Positions 37,341 through 48,539 of a stretch of 64,000 nucleotides of DNA are shown here, in pieces. Origin of the DNA: Prosopocoilus inquinatus (lineage: Eukaryota > Arthropoda > Insecta > Coleoptera > Lucanidae); assembly GCA_036172665.1 (NCBI GenBank), contig CM069872.1, positions 43,758,101 to 43,822,100 on the forward strand. Reading direction: 5' to 3'. The first letter of the stretch is position 1. Each line of letters begins with the position of its first letter. Both the position numbers and the translations under genes were made by a program. The notes under the pieces are model-generated. The model searched no databases. It saw only the letters and a list, made by a program, of their open reading frames with translations, and had not been told where the DNA came from.

Positions 37341-37627
37341 TCGTAAAGTAGCTCGCTACTTTGATAACTTATTTATTTCACGGTTATAAAGACCGAAATA
37401 TTTATTAAATTTAGGAATATAAAATTTAATAAATAAATTCGTTTGAAAATATTTTCCAACCCAAAATAAACATTACTTTAATTCTGATTAAGTTTAATTA
37501 TTATAGAAATTAATAATTGGGTTACATGGAAGAAGAATCTGCAGTTATGATCAGTTGAACCAAAGAATTAAGATGAGTTTAAATGTAATGTATTGTCAGG
37601 TTTGAAAAATCATATTCTAAACTCTTC

Positions 37628-37830
37628 TTTTACTTTTAGATTTGCACAAAATTCAACACGCATATTTTAGGCAAAAATCGTTTAGTTGCATTTCACAGGT
37701 GCGGTTATCGACACGGGTCTAGCATGACTGACCGACCGACGCAACGTCTACTTCCGTTGTAGATCAAAGTTTCTTCGGTCAAAGAACCTACGCAAACTAA
37801 GGTTGGAATAGAGGCTATTTCATATTGAAT
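37628..37830 (+). repeat. Dispersed repeat (partner at about 55880-56060)
   Basis: Shared words in order: ACTTTT-G-TTT, CAAAATTCAACACGC, GTTTAGTT-GCATTTC, then CGACAC. Divergence is substantial. The repeat lies upstream of the TATA promoter at 38003, so it could be part of a retroelement promoter region. Confidence 0.55.
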
Positions 37831-38002
37831 CTGAGTCGTTTGACCTTACTTGCAGTGCTGCAACGACAGATCTTATTTCATTAAAAGCAGTTAACGCGCT
37901 CGCTCTTCAATTGAGTTTTCACCGAGACGCTGACTATTTTGATGTTCGACCTTTAGACATAAACTTTTAAACAACGCACATTTTGGCATTCGGCACGGGT
38001 GC

Positions 38003-38124
38003 TATAAAAGGGGAACTTTGTAAATCAATGAGAGCAGTTAGTAAGTCATTATCGGATTTTATTTCTGACATCTGAAACGATCCTAAGGGGTGGTGTTTGG
38101 TCGAGTGTGGTGCAAAGAGGCAAG
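38003..38124 (+). promoter_or_regulatory. Candidate core promoter, first exon and splice donor
   Basis: TATAAAAGGGG at 38003, an initiator-like GCAGTTAG with A at 38036 (33 bases on), and a donor CAAG|GTAAAC at 38124/38125. The predicted first exon would be about 89 nt and non-coding. The layout resembles the 10.2-kb candidate. No downstream exon was found. Could be a gene or a retroelement promoter. Confidence 0.35.
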
Positions 38125-38650
38125 GTAAACTAGACTTTACATTAAATGCATGACACAGGCGGACTTGAAGGAAGACAAATTATTTCTTTTTGGAAACGTT
38201 TTGCATAAAATGTTACCATATCGGTGACTTGGTGAAACCCCTCCAGATAGAGGCCCCGGATCTTCTTGTATTATAACAATTATTCTTATATCGTGATAGT
38301 ATTGCTAATAATGTGATATTTTTGGTTACATAACATTAATGTAACTCGCATCTAAGCAACGTTTAAAGTTAAGCGAACCTTAAGTTTTCGGTGCAACTGA
38401 TCATAAGATTTAATATGGCGCATTGTTACCTTCATCATAAACTACATATCGCAAGATATTTAATTGAAGACGTTTGTAATATCATTATTATGAAAACAGA
38501 ACTGATAGTACTGTCACGAGCATATCAAACTTTTCCAACAGTTTCTTACTAATCGCCTAAAATATGGGTCTTACAAATGCAAAATAACAGAGTATATAAT
38601 GTATTAGTTACATTTCTTGATGGATGTATACCTTTCATTTACCACCCGTG

Positions 38651-38728
38651 TATCACACATAAAATAAATAATTATGGATGTCTATATCTTATTACAATCT
38701 GTATATCACACATAAAATAAATAATTAT
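38651..38728. repeat. Short direct duplication
   Basis: TATCACACATAAAATAAATA plus ATTAT occurs at 38651-38675 and 38704-38728, identical, 53 bp apart. Confidence 0.85.
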
Positions 38729-38729
38729 C

Positions 38730-39740
38730 AGTTTTTTTTCTAAAATTGCATTTGTTACTTGTGAAAATCATAAACCGCATCATTAAATTTTTAATAAGTT
38801 TAGTAAGATTAGAGTTAAACCGGCGAAGGAAAACTAAGCTTTATTCCTTTATTAAGCTTTCATTAAATATTCAAATAAAAGCTAGGTCTCGTTTATACAT
38901 CCATAATTAAAAATATTTCGTGCTTCTTGCACTGCTGTTTAAGTTTATTTTACGAAGTTCATTAAAAACGGTCGTAAAATTAGCTCAAAGTTTTTCTAAC
39001 GCGCCTGGAGGTGTTGATGAAAAGTCGTTTTATTGTTAAAATCGCATCGAATAATTAATTTATTCAAAATTTTGCCAAGACAAATAATCTTCAATGGATG
39101 TATAAGATATATAAAACATCCAAAAGTTGTTTGTGTAATGAAAATATAAATTTAAGACGAAAATAATAAACCAGAGGAAAGCAAAATGAATTAAGAACAA
39201 GAATTGATTGGGCACAACATATTGAGATACACTAAAATACTACCTCTAAAATAGTTCAGCCATATAATAAGAACAACGTTTGTTATACTGGAATGATTAC
39301 CGGAACGGAAAGATAGAATACAGCAAATGTTAAAAATAGGTACAAATAATGAAGTCAACTCAAGCACAAAGTTGGGTACAAATCAACCAAGAATCTAAGG
39401 ATAGGTTGGATCTCTCTTTAGAAAAAAATTCCGTTACGTGTATACCTGTAAATTGAATAACAACAAATGAATAATAAACTAATATAAATAAAGGATGCGC
39501 AGAGTATAGAGGAACACTTAAAAAATAACTATACCACTGTAAAGATTATACTTAAAATTTTCACATTCTAATCAACCACAGAGTCGATTAATTATCCTCA
39601 ATAACAATATTGTAAGTGCTTGTTTTTATAAATACAACATTCAAATTGTCCTGAACTTGAAATACTGGTTTAAGATTTCTGATTCCTGAATTCCCTTCGT
39701 GAAGTTGATGATGACAGTTTTGTAGTATTGGCCACAGCTG
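38730..39740. other. No gene; AT-rich DNA
   Basis: Very AT-rich, no frame with protein-like composition. Confidence 0.5.
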
Positions 39741-39761
39741 TTATAAGGAGAAAAAAAAAGA

Positions 39762-39880
39762 CATCAAATAGGGCCGAAACAACTGTATAGAATCTTTCAG
39801 GAAACATCAGCAAGACCACTATCAGCAGCAGCAGCAGCCCTGAGTAAGTTCTTCTGCAATAAAGAACGAAACGTCGGCAG
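39762..39880 (+). ncRNA. Two degenerate hammerhead motifs in tandem
   Basis: First: AGGGCCGAAACAACTGTATAG (39773-39792) aligns with the stem II-GAAAC-stem III part of the 34.4-kb ribozyme; its CTGA half is lost. Second: CTGAGTAA (39840-39847, one insertion and a G8 change), a perfect 6-bp stem II GTTCTT/AAGAAC (39848-39853 with 39862-39867), GAAACGTC (39868-39875), and GGC after the cleavage site pairing with GCC just before the core. A downstream ATCAAAACCGACTTGCAACA (about 39980) matches the 3' part of the 34.4-kb element. Likely inactive. Confidence 0.5.
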
Positions 39881-40721
39881 TAGAAGAATCCGAGGCATGT
39901 GGTTCCAACCATGGATGACGGCCGCGGAAGCCTTTAAGTGTAACTGTATAGAGATTAGTCGAGAAATGTATTGCTATCAAAACCGACTTGCAACAAAGTT
40001 AAAAAGATAATTGGGCTCAATATTCTACCCTGCCTCACTCTCTTGTGTTCGTGTTATATCTTATTACATTGCTGGTGCTGCTCTATTATACTCTTGACTG
40101 CCTTTAATAGGTTCTTTTAAATTTCTATATTTTCTGAAGATATCCAAATTCAAAGTTCGGGGAGAGTATCAAACGATTTGTTACAGTCGAAATCCACCGA
40201 GGCGTTTTCGGCAACATCGCCTCCACTTTGATTTGCCTACAGACATGGCAACGTCGCTTTGTCTTCCAGAAATGATCTTTATAGCTCGCTTGAAATACTG
40301 GCTTCTTATTTGTCTTTTGCTTCAAATATTCTGACGTTACCTTTTTTCGATTGGTTGAACCATTCTGATTCATTTAAGCAACCGAAGGAGACGGAAATGC
40401 GCGTTAGTATGGTTTTATTTCGCCATTACCGCCAGCGACACGATTGAAGCAAGTTGTGTTTCATTATTGTTTGTTAAACCTGTGCAATTAGTGATTGCAT
40501 GACTCAATTAAACGTTAAGTCAAATAAGTAGTAATAAGTAGTTTTGCTACTCGTCGTGTTATGGGGATGAAACGCAGATTGACCCTGTCTCTCTCGTTGC
40601 TATTTACTAGTGTTGTTGCTCTTGAATTGAGAATTCACTGATGATGGTGGCAAATGTGCATTCAATCTCCTGGTCTATGTTTAGTTATGTCGTTTATCTC
40701 CAAGTTGTTGGTCTTGGTTAC

Positions 40722-40766
40722 ACTGTCCTAATGAGGTCTAATAAGATCGAAACGTATGTCAACAGT
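40722..40766 (+). ncRNA. Near-complete hammerhead ribozyme with G5A
   Basis: 5' stem I ACTGT (40722-40726); CTAATGA (40728-40734, G5 changed to A); stem II GGTCT/AGATC (40735-40739 with 40744-40748, AATA loop); GAAA (40749-40752); stem III C-G closing GTAT; GTC cleavage triplet (40758-40760); 3' stem I ACAGT (40762-40766) pairing perfectly with ACTGT, with one mismatch next to the core. G5 is catalytically important, so activity is doubtful. Confidence 0.65.
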
Positions 40767-40899
40767 TACTTTTTCCCTTGCCATTTTAACCGATAACTCC
40801 TTTACATGTATTATCTCCATAGTTAAAGAGATCACAGAACTACTCATACCAACAGTAATGTATTTGTTAATATATGTCCTTGTTCTTTAGTTTTTCCTC

Positions 40900-42990
40900 T
40901 CTTCTTCTTTTTCGTTTGGTTTTTAGAGTATATAACAATTTCGAATTATCTTTCCTTTGTTCTCCCATTTTGTTTCCAAATTATCCCCAAGATGTCCAGC
41001 TCTCATTGGGTCTAGAGCAAGCGTTGGCATGGTAGGGGAGCATGACGGGGTATATGCCCTTTCTTCGCATTATTAGTTTCGTGCTAATCACAACCAACCA
41101 ACAAAACAACCAATGCGACACGAACATTTTTGTGACTTCCAAGAGATCATACTTGTTTGTTAATGGATTCATTCAGACCGTCGAAGAGACACCAACATTT
41201 TTGTGACTTCCATGAGATCATACTTGTTTGATGATGGATTCATTCAGACCATACATTTGTTTGTAAGCATGATGTACAGGGGGGGGGGAGCCGGATTGCA
41301 GTGCCAAACTGAACCTTATGTTACCCATTCCGTGCGAAAGTGAACCTTGTGTATTATCTTACCAACAATGCACAAGGGAGTACCGCCTCTTACGTCTCAC
41401 CCATCTCACCCATATCGTTGTTGCCTTCAAAATTCCGGCCTCCAAACTACATTCAAAACCGAATAAATTTTGACGTTGTTGGTGATACTTGTTTACAAGG
41501 GATAGCTAAAGGCAACGGCCCATTTCGAACTCCAAGAGAAACCGTAACGTACATGACGCAAACATACCGGCACACGTCGGTGCATTAATTTAACAATTTC
41601 CCGAACGATTTAAATTGCGTTTAATTTAAGTAGAGTAGATTATCGGGTCGCATTTGTGTAGATCCGTACTGGATCTGATTGAACCTAACTTAATCACTTA
41701 AGTGTTGATCAGAGTATTTTAAGCCGACGGACTGCTATTATTATTGCACTGTTGATATATTTTTGTGTGTTAAGGCTATTTGCTCGGCCCCAAAATCGTT
41801 TTTCCCATTTCCTGGGCTTATTTTTCATTTAAATCGTACCAATTTTTCGCGAAAAATTTTTAAATAGATTCTGTTAGGCGGCTAAAGGCTCGTTTTTCGA
41901 GAATTGCCAAAAAGGCCTTTAAAAAAAATTAAAATTAAAAAAATTCGAAAATATAAGCCTTTAGCCGAAATTTCGCAGTATTCAATAATAATAAACCGTT
42001 TAGTTTTATTTTTTATTTTTAAAAATAAGGTCAGGAAATGGGAAACAAATTTGAAATTTTCGGAATGAAATCGCTGAAATCAAATGTGGTATGTGATACA
42101 CGCTAGCTCCGCCTTCGGGCCTAGTGCAAGAGGGGCGAATTCGCACATTCATTCTCCCGATTTAGTGACAGATGAAGAGTATGAGTGAGAGCGAATGCGT
42201 TTCAGTGCGTGTATGAGTGAAACACAGAATACACGCACCGTAAACACACGAACGCTACCGAGCGCTGCCAGAAAATAATTCTACAAAGATTTCTCTTTTC
42301 AGAGTCGTGCTTTTTGGTAAATTTTTTTACGGTACATTGAAAGAAACATTTTTGTCATAATAAACTTCTGCAAATCTGGTAGTCATGCACTTAATTAGTT
42401 TTAAAAAGGGGATGTTCAATATTTTGCCCAATATTTTGTTATTTATTTGTGTACACATTTACCTTGACATCATTAAAAATGCCTGTTAATGCATGTAATT
42501 AATATTATGTGATAACACAGGAATAAACAATAAGTAAAATGGGTCGGTGATGTAACATTTTGAATATCAAGTTCACCCAAATAGTGAAACGGAACTGCGT
42601 CAAATAATTTTTGTTTCTACACAACTAATTGAATAAAATACAAATACTTGATGAATACGAGGATTCAGATCTCATCAACTGTAACCTAATCTACAACCAC
42701 GGTTTCAAATTTGTAAGTGCATCTGCATTATACGATATTTTTAAACATTCGTCAAGCATCTCAAAAAAAAAAATTAAAAGCTTGTTTTTGATCCTGTTAA
42801 TATTAACGTTCTGGTGATAATAGTGCGGCCATTTTGAATCATATTGTACTACACACTAAAAGAATCTGGAACACGTAATACGTTCTGTTGTAAATACGAG
42901 GAGTTAGTTATTGTTGCTATCATGTATTCGTCCGTTTGTTTATTTCCGTGTTTTTTAAGTTTCTCTAGAAACAAGTTTAAAGTTGCATTC
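40900..42990. other. No supported gene; one tandem duplication
   Basis: Contains the 71-bp duplication listed separately and a run of nine G at 41279-41288. 41760-42110 holds inverted words around CTTTAGCCG / CGGCTAAAGG (about 41878-41965). No recognisable coding. Confidence 0.4.
41121..41260. repeat. Tandem duplication, period 71 bp
   Basis: AACATTTTTGTGACTTCC, then ATCATACTTGTTTG and ATGGATTCATTCAGACC, occurs at 41123 and again at 41194 with few differences. Confidence 0.85.
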
Positions 42991-42997
42991 AAACTAA

Positions 42998-43121
42998 TAG
43001 CGTTTTCCACTGGCTGCACTAGTGCGCACTGAGTGTATTTCCAACTCGTTTCAGCTTTATGTAATAAAACGAGATGGAGATACACTCAGTGCATACCGGT
43101 GCAGCCAGCAGAAAACGATAT
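42998..43121. repeat. Long hairpin, arms about 55 bp
   Basis: ATAGCGTTTTCCACTGGCTG at the left pairs with CAGCCAGCAGAAAACGATAT at the right. GCACTGAGTGTATTTCCA pairs with TGGAGATACACTCAGTGC. Loop about 14 bp. A MITE or a miRNA-like hairpin; mismatches are scattered. Confidence 0.75.
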
Positions 43122-43673
43122 AATAAAATAACTCAAATATGTATGCACAACAATTGTCTCAATTTTTTTTTAGTGGACATAGTACAGTTAGATATTATAT
43201 GGCATTATATAATATGGAATCTTGCAGAGCAGATTTCAAATACAGATCTATTTCAGAATTGTCACCAGATTATCAGAAAGAGGTTTCAACTGTCCAGATC
43301 GATCAGGATCGTTATTTTAATTTTCTTTTAAAGCCAGTATAGGCAGCATATGTTCTAAATGAAAATATTTTAACTTCGGCTTCATTTTATGCCAAAAATT
43401 GTCATCTTTTTTAATCTGAAAAAGAAAACGTATTACAGGTGTGTTGTAAATGTAAATTGTTGTTATTTTTTCTAAAATCGTCTATAATTTCTATTTTATA
43501 CACTAGTCTTCAAAACCAAATCGGTTTTACTTATTTTATTGTCAAAATTATAGCTTTCGTGTGCTTAAAAGTTGAAACTATTTCAAAAATAATCTTATAA
43601 GATTTCAGAAAAAAATAATGTATTATGAGGAATTCAGAACTTTCTTGACGTTTATGTAAATAACATTACTTGT

Positions 43674-45890
43674 TCACATATCATTCCCAAAGGTGTCCAT
43701 ACAACGAATACAACTATTCGTTAAAGCCAACTGCCCTTGAATCCGATAATAGTAGATATGTGTTTTCTTCAGTTTCACAGTATTGCCATCCAAAAAGAAA
43801 TAGGGCATAACTTTCATCTTTGCTGCTTCCTGAGGAGTTATTTTGAACTTCGCTAACTTATAGGGACACTTGATCTCAATTATAGCATCCTCACCAACTA
43901 GTCCATCAGGACTAGCTCCAAGATACGGCATTTCTTTAGATATAAATAATCCGCCGTTCAACTTTATGTCCAAATTCCTGTGAAAATTGTTTTCTCGCAA
44001 TTTCTTCATGGTTACGGCACCAATTTGTAACTATACTTTCGAAAAATTAGAGGAAATTAATTTTTACGCCAATTTTTTGGTATCAGTTGTATGACGTCTT
44101 TTACAGACAATACCAAATTTCGTTGCTGTTAGTCTTCGCTCTTTATGCCATTTCACTTTGGTGTTTTGGCCAACAGTGTTTCCCTCTAACGATTCTAACT
44201 CTACCTGGGTCCTGCTCAAGTAGTTCATTAAAGATGATTTATTTTCTTCTAAGTTTTTAAGAGGGATCACCTCTTCTATTAGTCCGTAGTCACCCTCAGC
44301 TTCGGCTGCCTGTTTTCTTTTCTACCTTGCCCAAGAAATAGTCGTGCTCTGCATTTTCGGTAAAAACGTCTCCTACGCAACTTTGACGTATACAGTGTAC
44401 CCGTATAGAAAGATGATTAAATTAGCAAAAGGTGCAGGTTCGAGAGCTTATTAAGAATCCATTTTCAAATATTACTTGTCATGGCCAACTTGATTATATT
44501 GAGATGCGGTTTGAACTAGTTTGCACGATAATTTAAGTACTTTTATGGGCACTTAATAAAACTAATCCCATTTTTACAAATTTTCAATAATCTAACCTAA
44601 CCTTAAAATTTTAAATTGGTGACATGTCGACAGTTTTGTAAAGATTTGTTTTTGAATTTATTGAAGACATGTATGTAATATAAGCACTCCTTAAGGACTG
44701 CAGAACTTTAAATAGGTCTCGATTCACTTGATTGCGACTATACGTATACCAAGTGCTACAAGAACGTAGAACTTACTCGTGAAATATACGAAGATCAGTA
44801 TCCAGAAAAGGCTACACAGATGAAGCTGCAGTGCCACTGATCGTTCGTGGACAATCGTGTACAAGCGATTAAAATTTTAGACCAATGAAATTCTTATCTT
44901 TTTGGCACATCATACCCCTAGCTGATGTGATATTGGTTTAAAATTTTAATGGCTCGCTCACCATTGGCTGCAATCGATCAGTGCCACTGCAGAATAACTT
45001 GATAAACAAAAAGCAAAATTTCTGTGATCATGGCACTAGCGATTTCTGTTCGTAAAAAGAATAAGTTCGGTTTTTCAAAATTTTGAAGAAGTCTCCATAT
45101 CGTGTGCTACATCATTGCATTCAGAAATAAATTTTCTCTTATAAAGGTCAAGAAAATTAGGGAGTACCAATTTAAAATTTTAAGGTTAGGTTAGATTATT
45201 GAAAATTTGTAAAAATGAGATTAGTTTTATTAAGTGCCCATAAAAGTAATTAAATTATCATGCAAACTAGTTCAAACCGCATCTCAATATCTTAAATAAC
45301 TAAAAAGTTACGGCAAATAAAAGAAATGAGGAGATATTGGTTTTAGTAAAATTTTAACCAAGTTGGCCATGACAAGTAAGTTTGAAAATGGATTCTTAAT
45401 GAGCTCACGAACCTGCATCTTTTTGCTACTTTAATCATCTCTCTATCTCTTCAAAGACAGAAGTTACCCATGCTGTCCCTACGTATCCGGGCACACTGTA
45501 TACTTTGGTATATTTGCCTGGACTTTTCCCGATCATTCTCTTATAAATGCGGTGGTGATATTGCTCACTGAAATTTTAAGAAAGGCTCGCAGCGTGGCAT
45601 TTCACTTCGTAGCTATTTTTCAAAGAGAAGTTAACTCTTTTTCCACCAAAAAATTTTGAAACAATTGAAATGTACGTCTCCGCTGCATTAATGTTCATAT
45701 TTAAAAGTAAACTGTGCATTATGCGTCAAATGATTACAGCAAGCAATAATATCATGAAGTCATCCACATTCTACTAAGTCTGGAACTGAATTAATTTCAT
45801 TATCTTTGAACCCGGTGCAAAAATAAACGTCACAATCAGAATGATCGCCGATTACGTGCTTAGGGCAATGAATTATCCTCCTTTTTTAAC
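43674..45890 (-). pseudogene. Transposon gene with YqaJ-type nuclease domain, broken
   Basis: Minus-strand pieces read as one protein. 45890-45503: a segment with HVIGDHSDCDVYFC, like the GDHS-x-C...FC stretch of Mutator-like transposase proteins that carry YqaJ domains in insects. 44392-44064: SKLRRRRFYRK, then KWHKERRLTATKFG, the N-terminal part of the nuclease region. 44063-43674: NHEEIARKQF, then LGASPDGLVGEDAIIEIKCP, the YqaJ/lambda-exonuclease active site with D, E and K. The order and spacing match insect YqaJ proteins. Damage: several in-frame stops in the upstream part, a stop near 44045, a frameshift near 43985-43960, and a 1.1-kb insertion (44393-45498). The upstream start is lost beyond 45890. 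Not functional as it stands. Confidence 0.75.
44393..45498. mobile_element. 1.1-kb foldback element inserted in the YqaJ pseudogene
   Basis: Ends CAGTGTACCCG (left) and CGGGCACACTG (right). The arms are inverse over about 240 bp (TTATTAAGTGCCC, GGTTAGGTTAGATTATTG, GGCCATGACAAGTAA). The right arm has about 65 extra bases near 45300. The middle contains a second palindrome (GCAGTGCCACTGATCG near 44830 with CGATCAGTGCCACTGC near 44976). TATA lies on both sides (44389-44392 and 45499-45502), a 4-bp duplication. Joining the flanks across it restores the YqaJ reading order. No coding of its own. CACTG ends and a 4-bp duplication are reminiscent of CMC/Chapaev elements, but this is tentative. Confidence 0.82.
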
Positions 45891-45899
45891 GCTTTAACT

Positions 45900-48165
45900 T
45901 GCTCTATGAGCGTCGGTACATTAGAGCAGTATTAATTCCTATTCCAATAATCATAAGCACAATTATTCTGTATAATGTATATTTTTTCTTTACGTCCACT
46001 TTAAACCGCAATACTTCATTGTGCCTAATTTTAGTGCAGGATCTAGTCTAGTGTAGTCTAGATAAAAAAGCAACCCATGTAAAATTAAAAAAAAAAAAAA
46101 CAATTTTATAGGGGTAATAATAACGGTAATGAAACAACAAAATGACGTTATTGATTTACAGAGGAACATGCTATGCGTTTTTTTTTGTGTCGTTTCAATT
46201 CTGATAAACTTTCACTTTCCGACAGACGTAGTTTTATTTTCCGAGTTTTACATAGTTTCTGTGTTAGATCAGGTCGCCGTTTTTATTTACATCACTTTTA
46301 CATAAAAAAATTTACTCATCTGAGTGTGCGCTCGACCTTAGAATTTGCAGGAGGCCGCGGGCGGTAGCCATGTGAATGAGGCCTTATCGGAATATTCTCT
46401 TGTGGGTGTGTCAAACTGACACGTAAACCAATCAAAAATAAAGATCAGTGACAGCAGAGTCATAAATTACAAGGAAAATGTTTAGGTGGTAATTCTGTTC
46501 TCTGTTCTTTTCGTTTGTGTGTAAAAATGCAGGAACACATGTTGAACGTATGTTTCTTCTAAATATATGCGAAAAATAGTGATACGCCCATTTGAAATCG
46601 AGTTCAGCTGTAAGCGAGCATACAGCCTTAATATAAGCCTTTTTAAGTATGTCCTGGTGTTTTGCTGTGACGACACACACTGTTTTAAATGCCGGAGCGT
46701 ATTTAGTTTCTCCTAGAAATTTTCCGAATTTCGGCGCACGCTCTAAGCCTTGGAGGGCACGGAAATCACCTTGGGTTTCACTCCCTGACGCCTTTGAACT
46801 TTGACTCAGCGTCTCTCAAGCTGAGTTCTAGCTCGGGTCAGCGGATAGTCTCTCTCAGCGTTAACTTGCCACCGTTTTCGTTAATTAATTAAGAAAGAAG
46901 TAACGTAATTACATTCAGGTGGTAGCAGAACAACTTCTGTATTGTTGTCCTGCTGGATGTAGACTGCAGTAAAGTAAGACAAAAAAATCTTGGAAAGGAT
47001 AAACATCTAAAAGCAAATAATAGTGAATATTTCTGCCTTTTACAAAAACATATATAGGTTTTTGGTAGTATGTACATTTAACAACAATAATTAATGTGAC
47101 CGCATTAATATCAGACTTGATTAATATGCACGCGAAAGTTTGACTGCGGTTCGAAGCTGTCACATTTGCAATATGAAACATAAACAAAGCCCGAAGCTGG
47201 TGCTCCGCAAACAGAGATATATAGAGCGTTTGAGGGGTATTACACCTACTTGAACTAGATTAATAGTCTTCGTAGTTCGCTGACTCACTGAAAATTTATT
47301 GCCCCGGCATCGGCCCGAACGAAACAGATTTACCAAAGATATCCAGCGAAAGAGCTGAACTATTACAATATCAGGCGCGCTTGCGATGCAATGCATTTAC
47401 TATTTTCTCTACTTCAGTTGCATTTTTAGATCTGTCTTACGTAAAATTGAATCTTGACCTGTAAATTCGGTAGGTGTATAATATCCACTGGATAGAAGAG
47501 TTTTTCGTCAATACCCGTGTGAAAAATGAAATTCCGCGCATCTGAATGCCGTCCTCGAATTTCGCATGGAAAAGCGGAAGAGATACGCCTGAATAAGTAC
47601 ACGAATCGCTGCCGTTTGCCGTAATTTATAATCCTCGGTGATATTAAGAAAGCGCCATTGAAAATGACAAATTTGCTTTAAAAAAGGGGGCTTCAGAGAC
47701 GACCGTGTATAGCACAAAGAGGTGAACGTTTATCAAGCAGTTTATTTCAAAAGTCTCGTGCATTTCCTGCGTCAGTGATTAATGTTTAATGACATCACGT
47801 CTTTCGGAAAACCGAAAGCCACTGATGTAATATACAGGATGAACAAAACATCCCGACGTGTAACAGAGAGTATCAGTCCCAATTCTCTTCATATATTGTA
47901 AACAGGACAATTTCTTAATTATTGTATACTCTTAATTCAATATTTTTGCTTTTATGCATATGCAAACACACGCTGGAGTGTACTCGTTACGTCACCTAAT
48001 AATATATCGGCCACCATAACTCTAAGTTCTTTAAATTTTTGCACGCGGCACGTTGCTTTGTGCAGCGTTCTTCTGCAACGGAGATTGAGGAAGCTGCAAT
48101 ATGAAATCTACTTAATTCCTTTCATTAAGGGTGTTATTGCTTAATAAAGACAACACCTAATGCCC
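45900..48165. other. No supported gene
   Basis: Frames up to 90 codons on the minus strand (46430-47720) show no domain. 46740-46870 is GC-richer. ATATACAGGATGAAC at 47832 is another member of the ACAGG-type words. Confidence 0.4.
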
Positions 48166-48169
48166 CACT

Positions 48170-48530
48170 TGTTTTGTAAACTAAATTTTACATTTCTTTT
48201 TTAATATTTCCTTATATTTAAAATTTTGGACATTTTTATTTGAGATATTCTCGTAAGTAAAGTTTCCGTTTTGAAGTTCATGGAGAGCAGAGAGAGAAAA
48301 GGACGAAATATTTTCGACAATTCTGAAAATACAGATAAACCGCCGTTCGAACAACCGTGGAAAACAAATTGGAAAATCGATTTCTGGCTTTTTGGCTAAA
48401 CCAGTTTACGCCCGAACAAATAAATAGAAATCCAAATTTGTACGGATTGTTTTAAAGAATTGGGGATAAAAGGAGATGAAGAATGGTTTTTTAACCCCGT
48501 CCGTACGGCCTTTACCCCGACATTATGAAA
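48170..48530 (-). mobile_element. Partial copy of the 18.3-20.5 kb inverted-repeat element (right arm)
   Basis: Matches 20130-20535 in the same orientation: ATTCTCGTAAGTAAAGTTT, GACAATTCTGAAAAT, CAACCGTGG, TTCTGGCTTTTT, AAGAATTGGGG. The left arm is absent within several kb. Confidence 0.75.
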
Positions 48531-48539
48531 ATATAGTAG

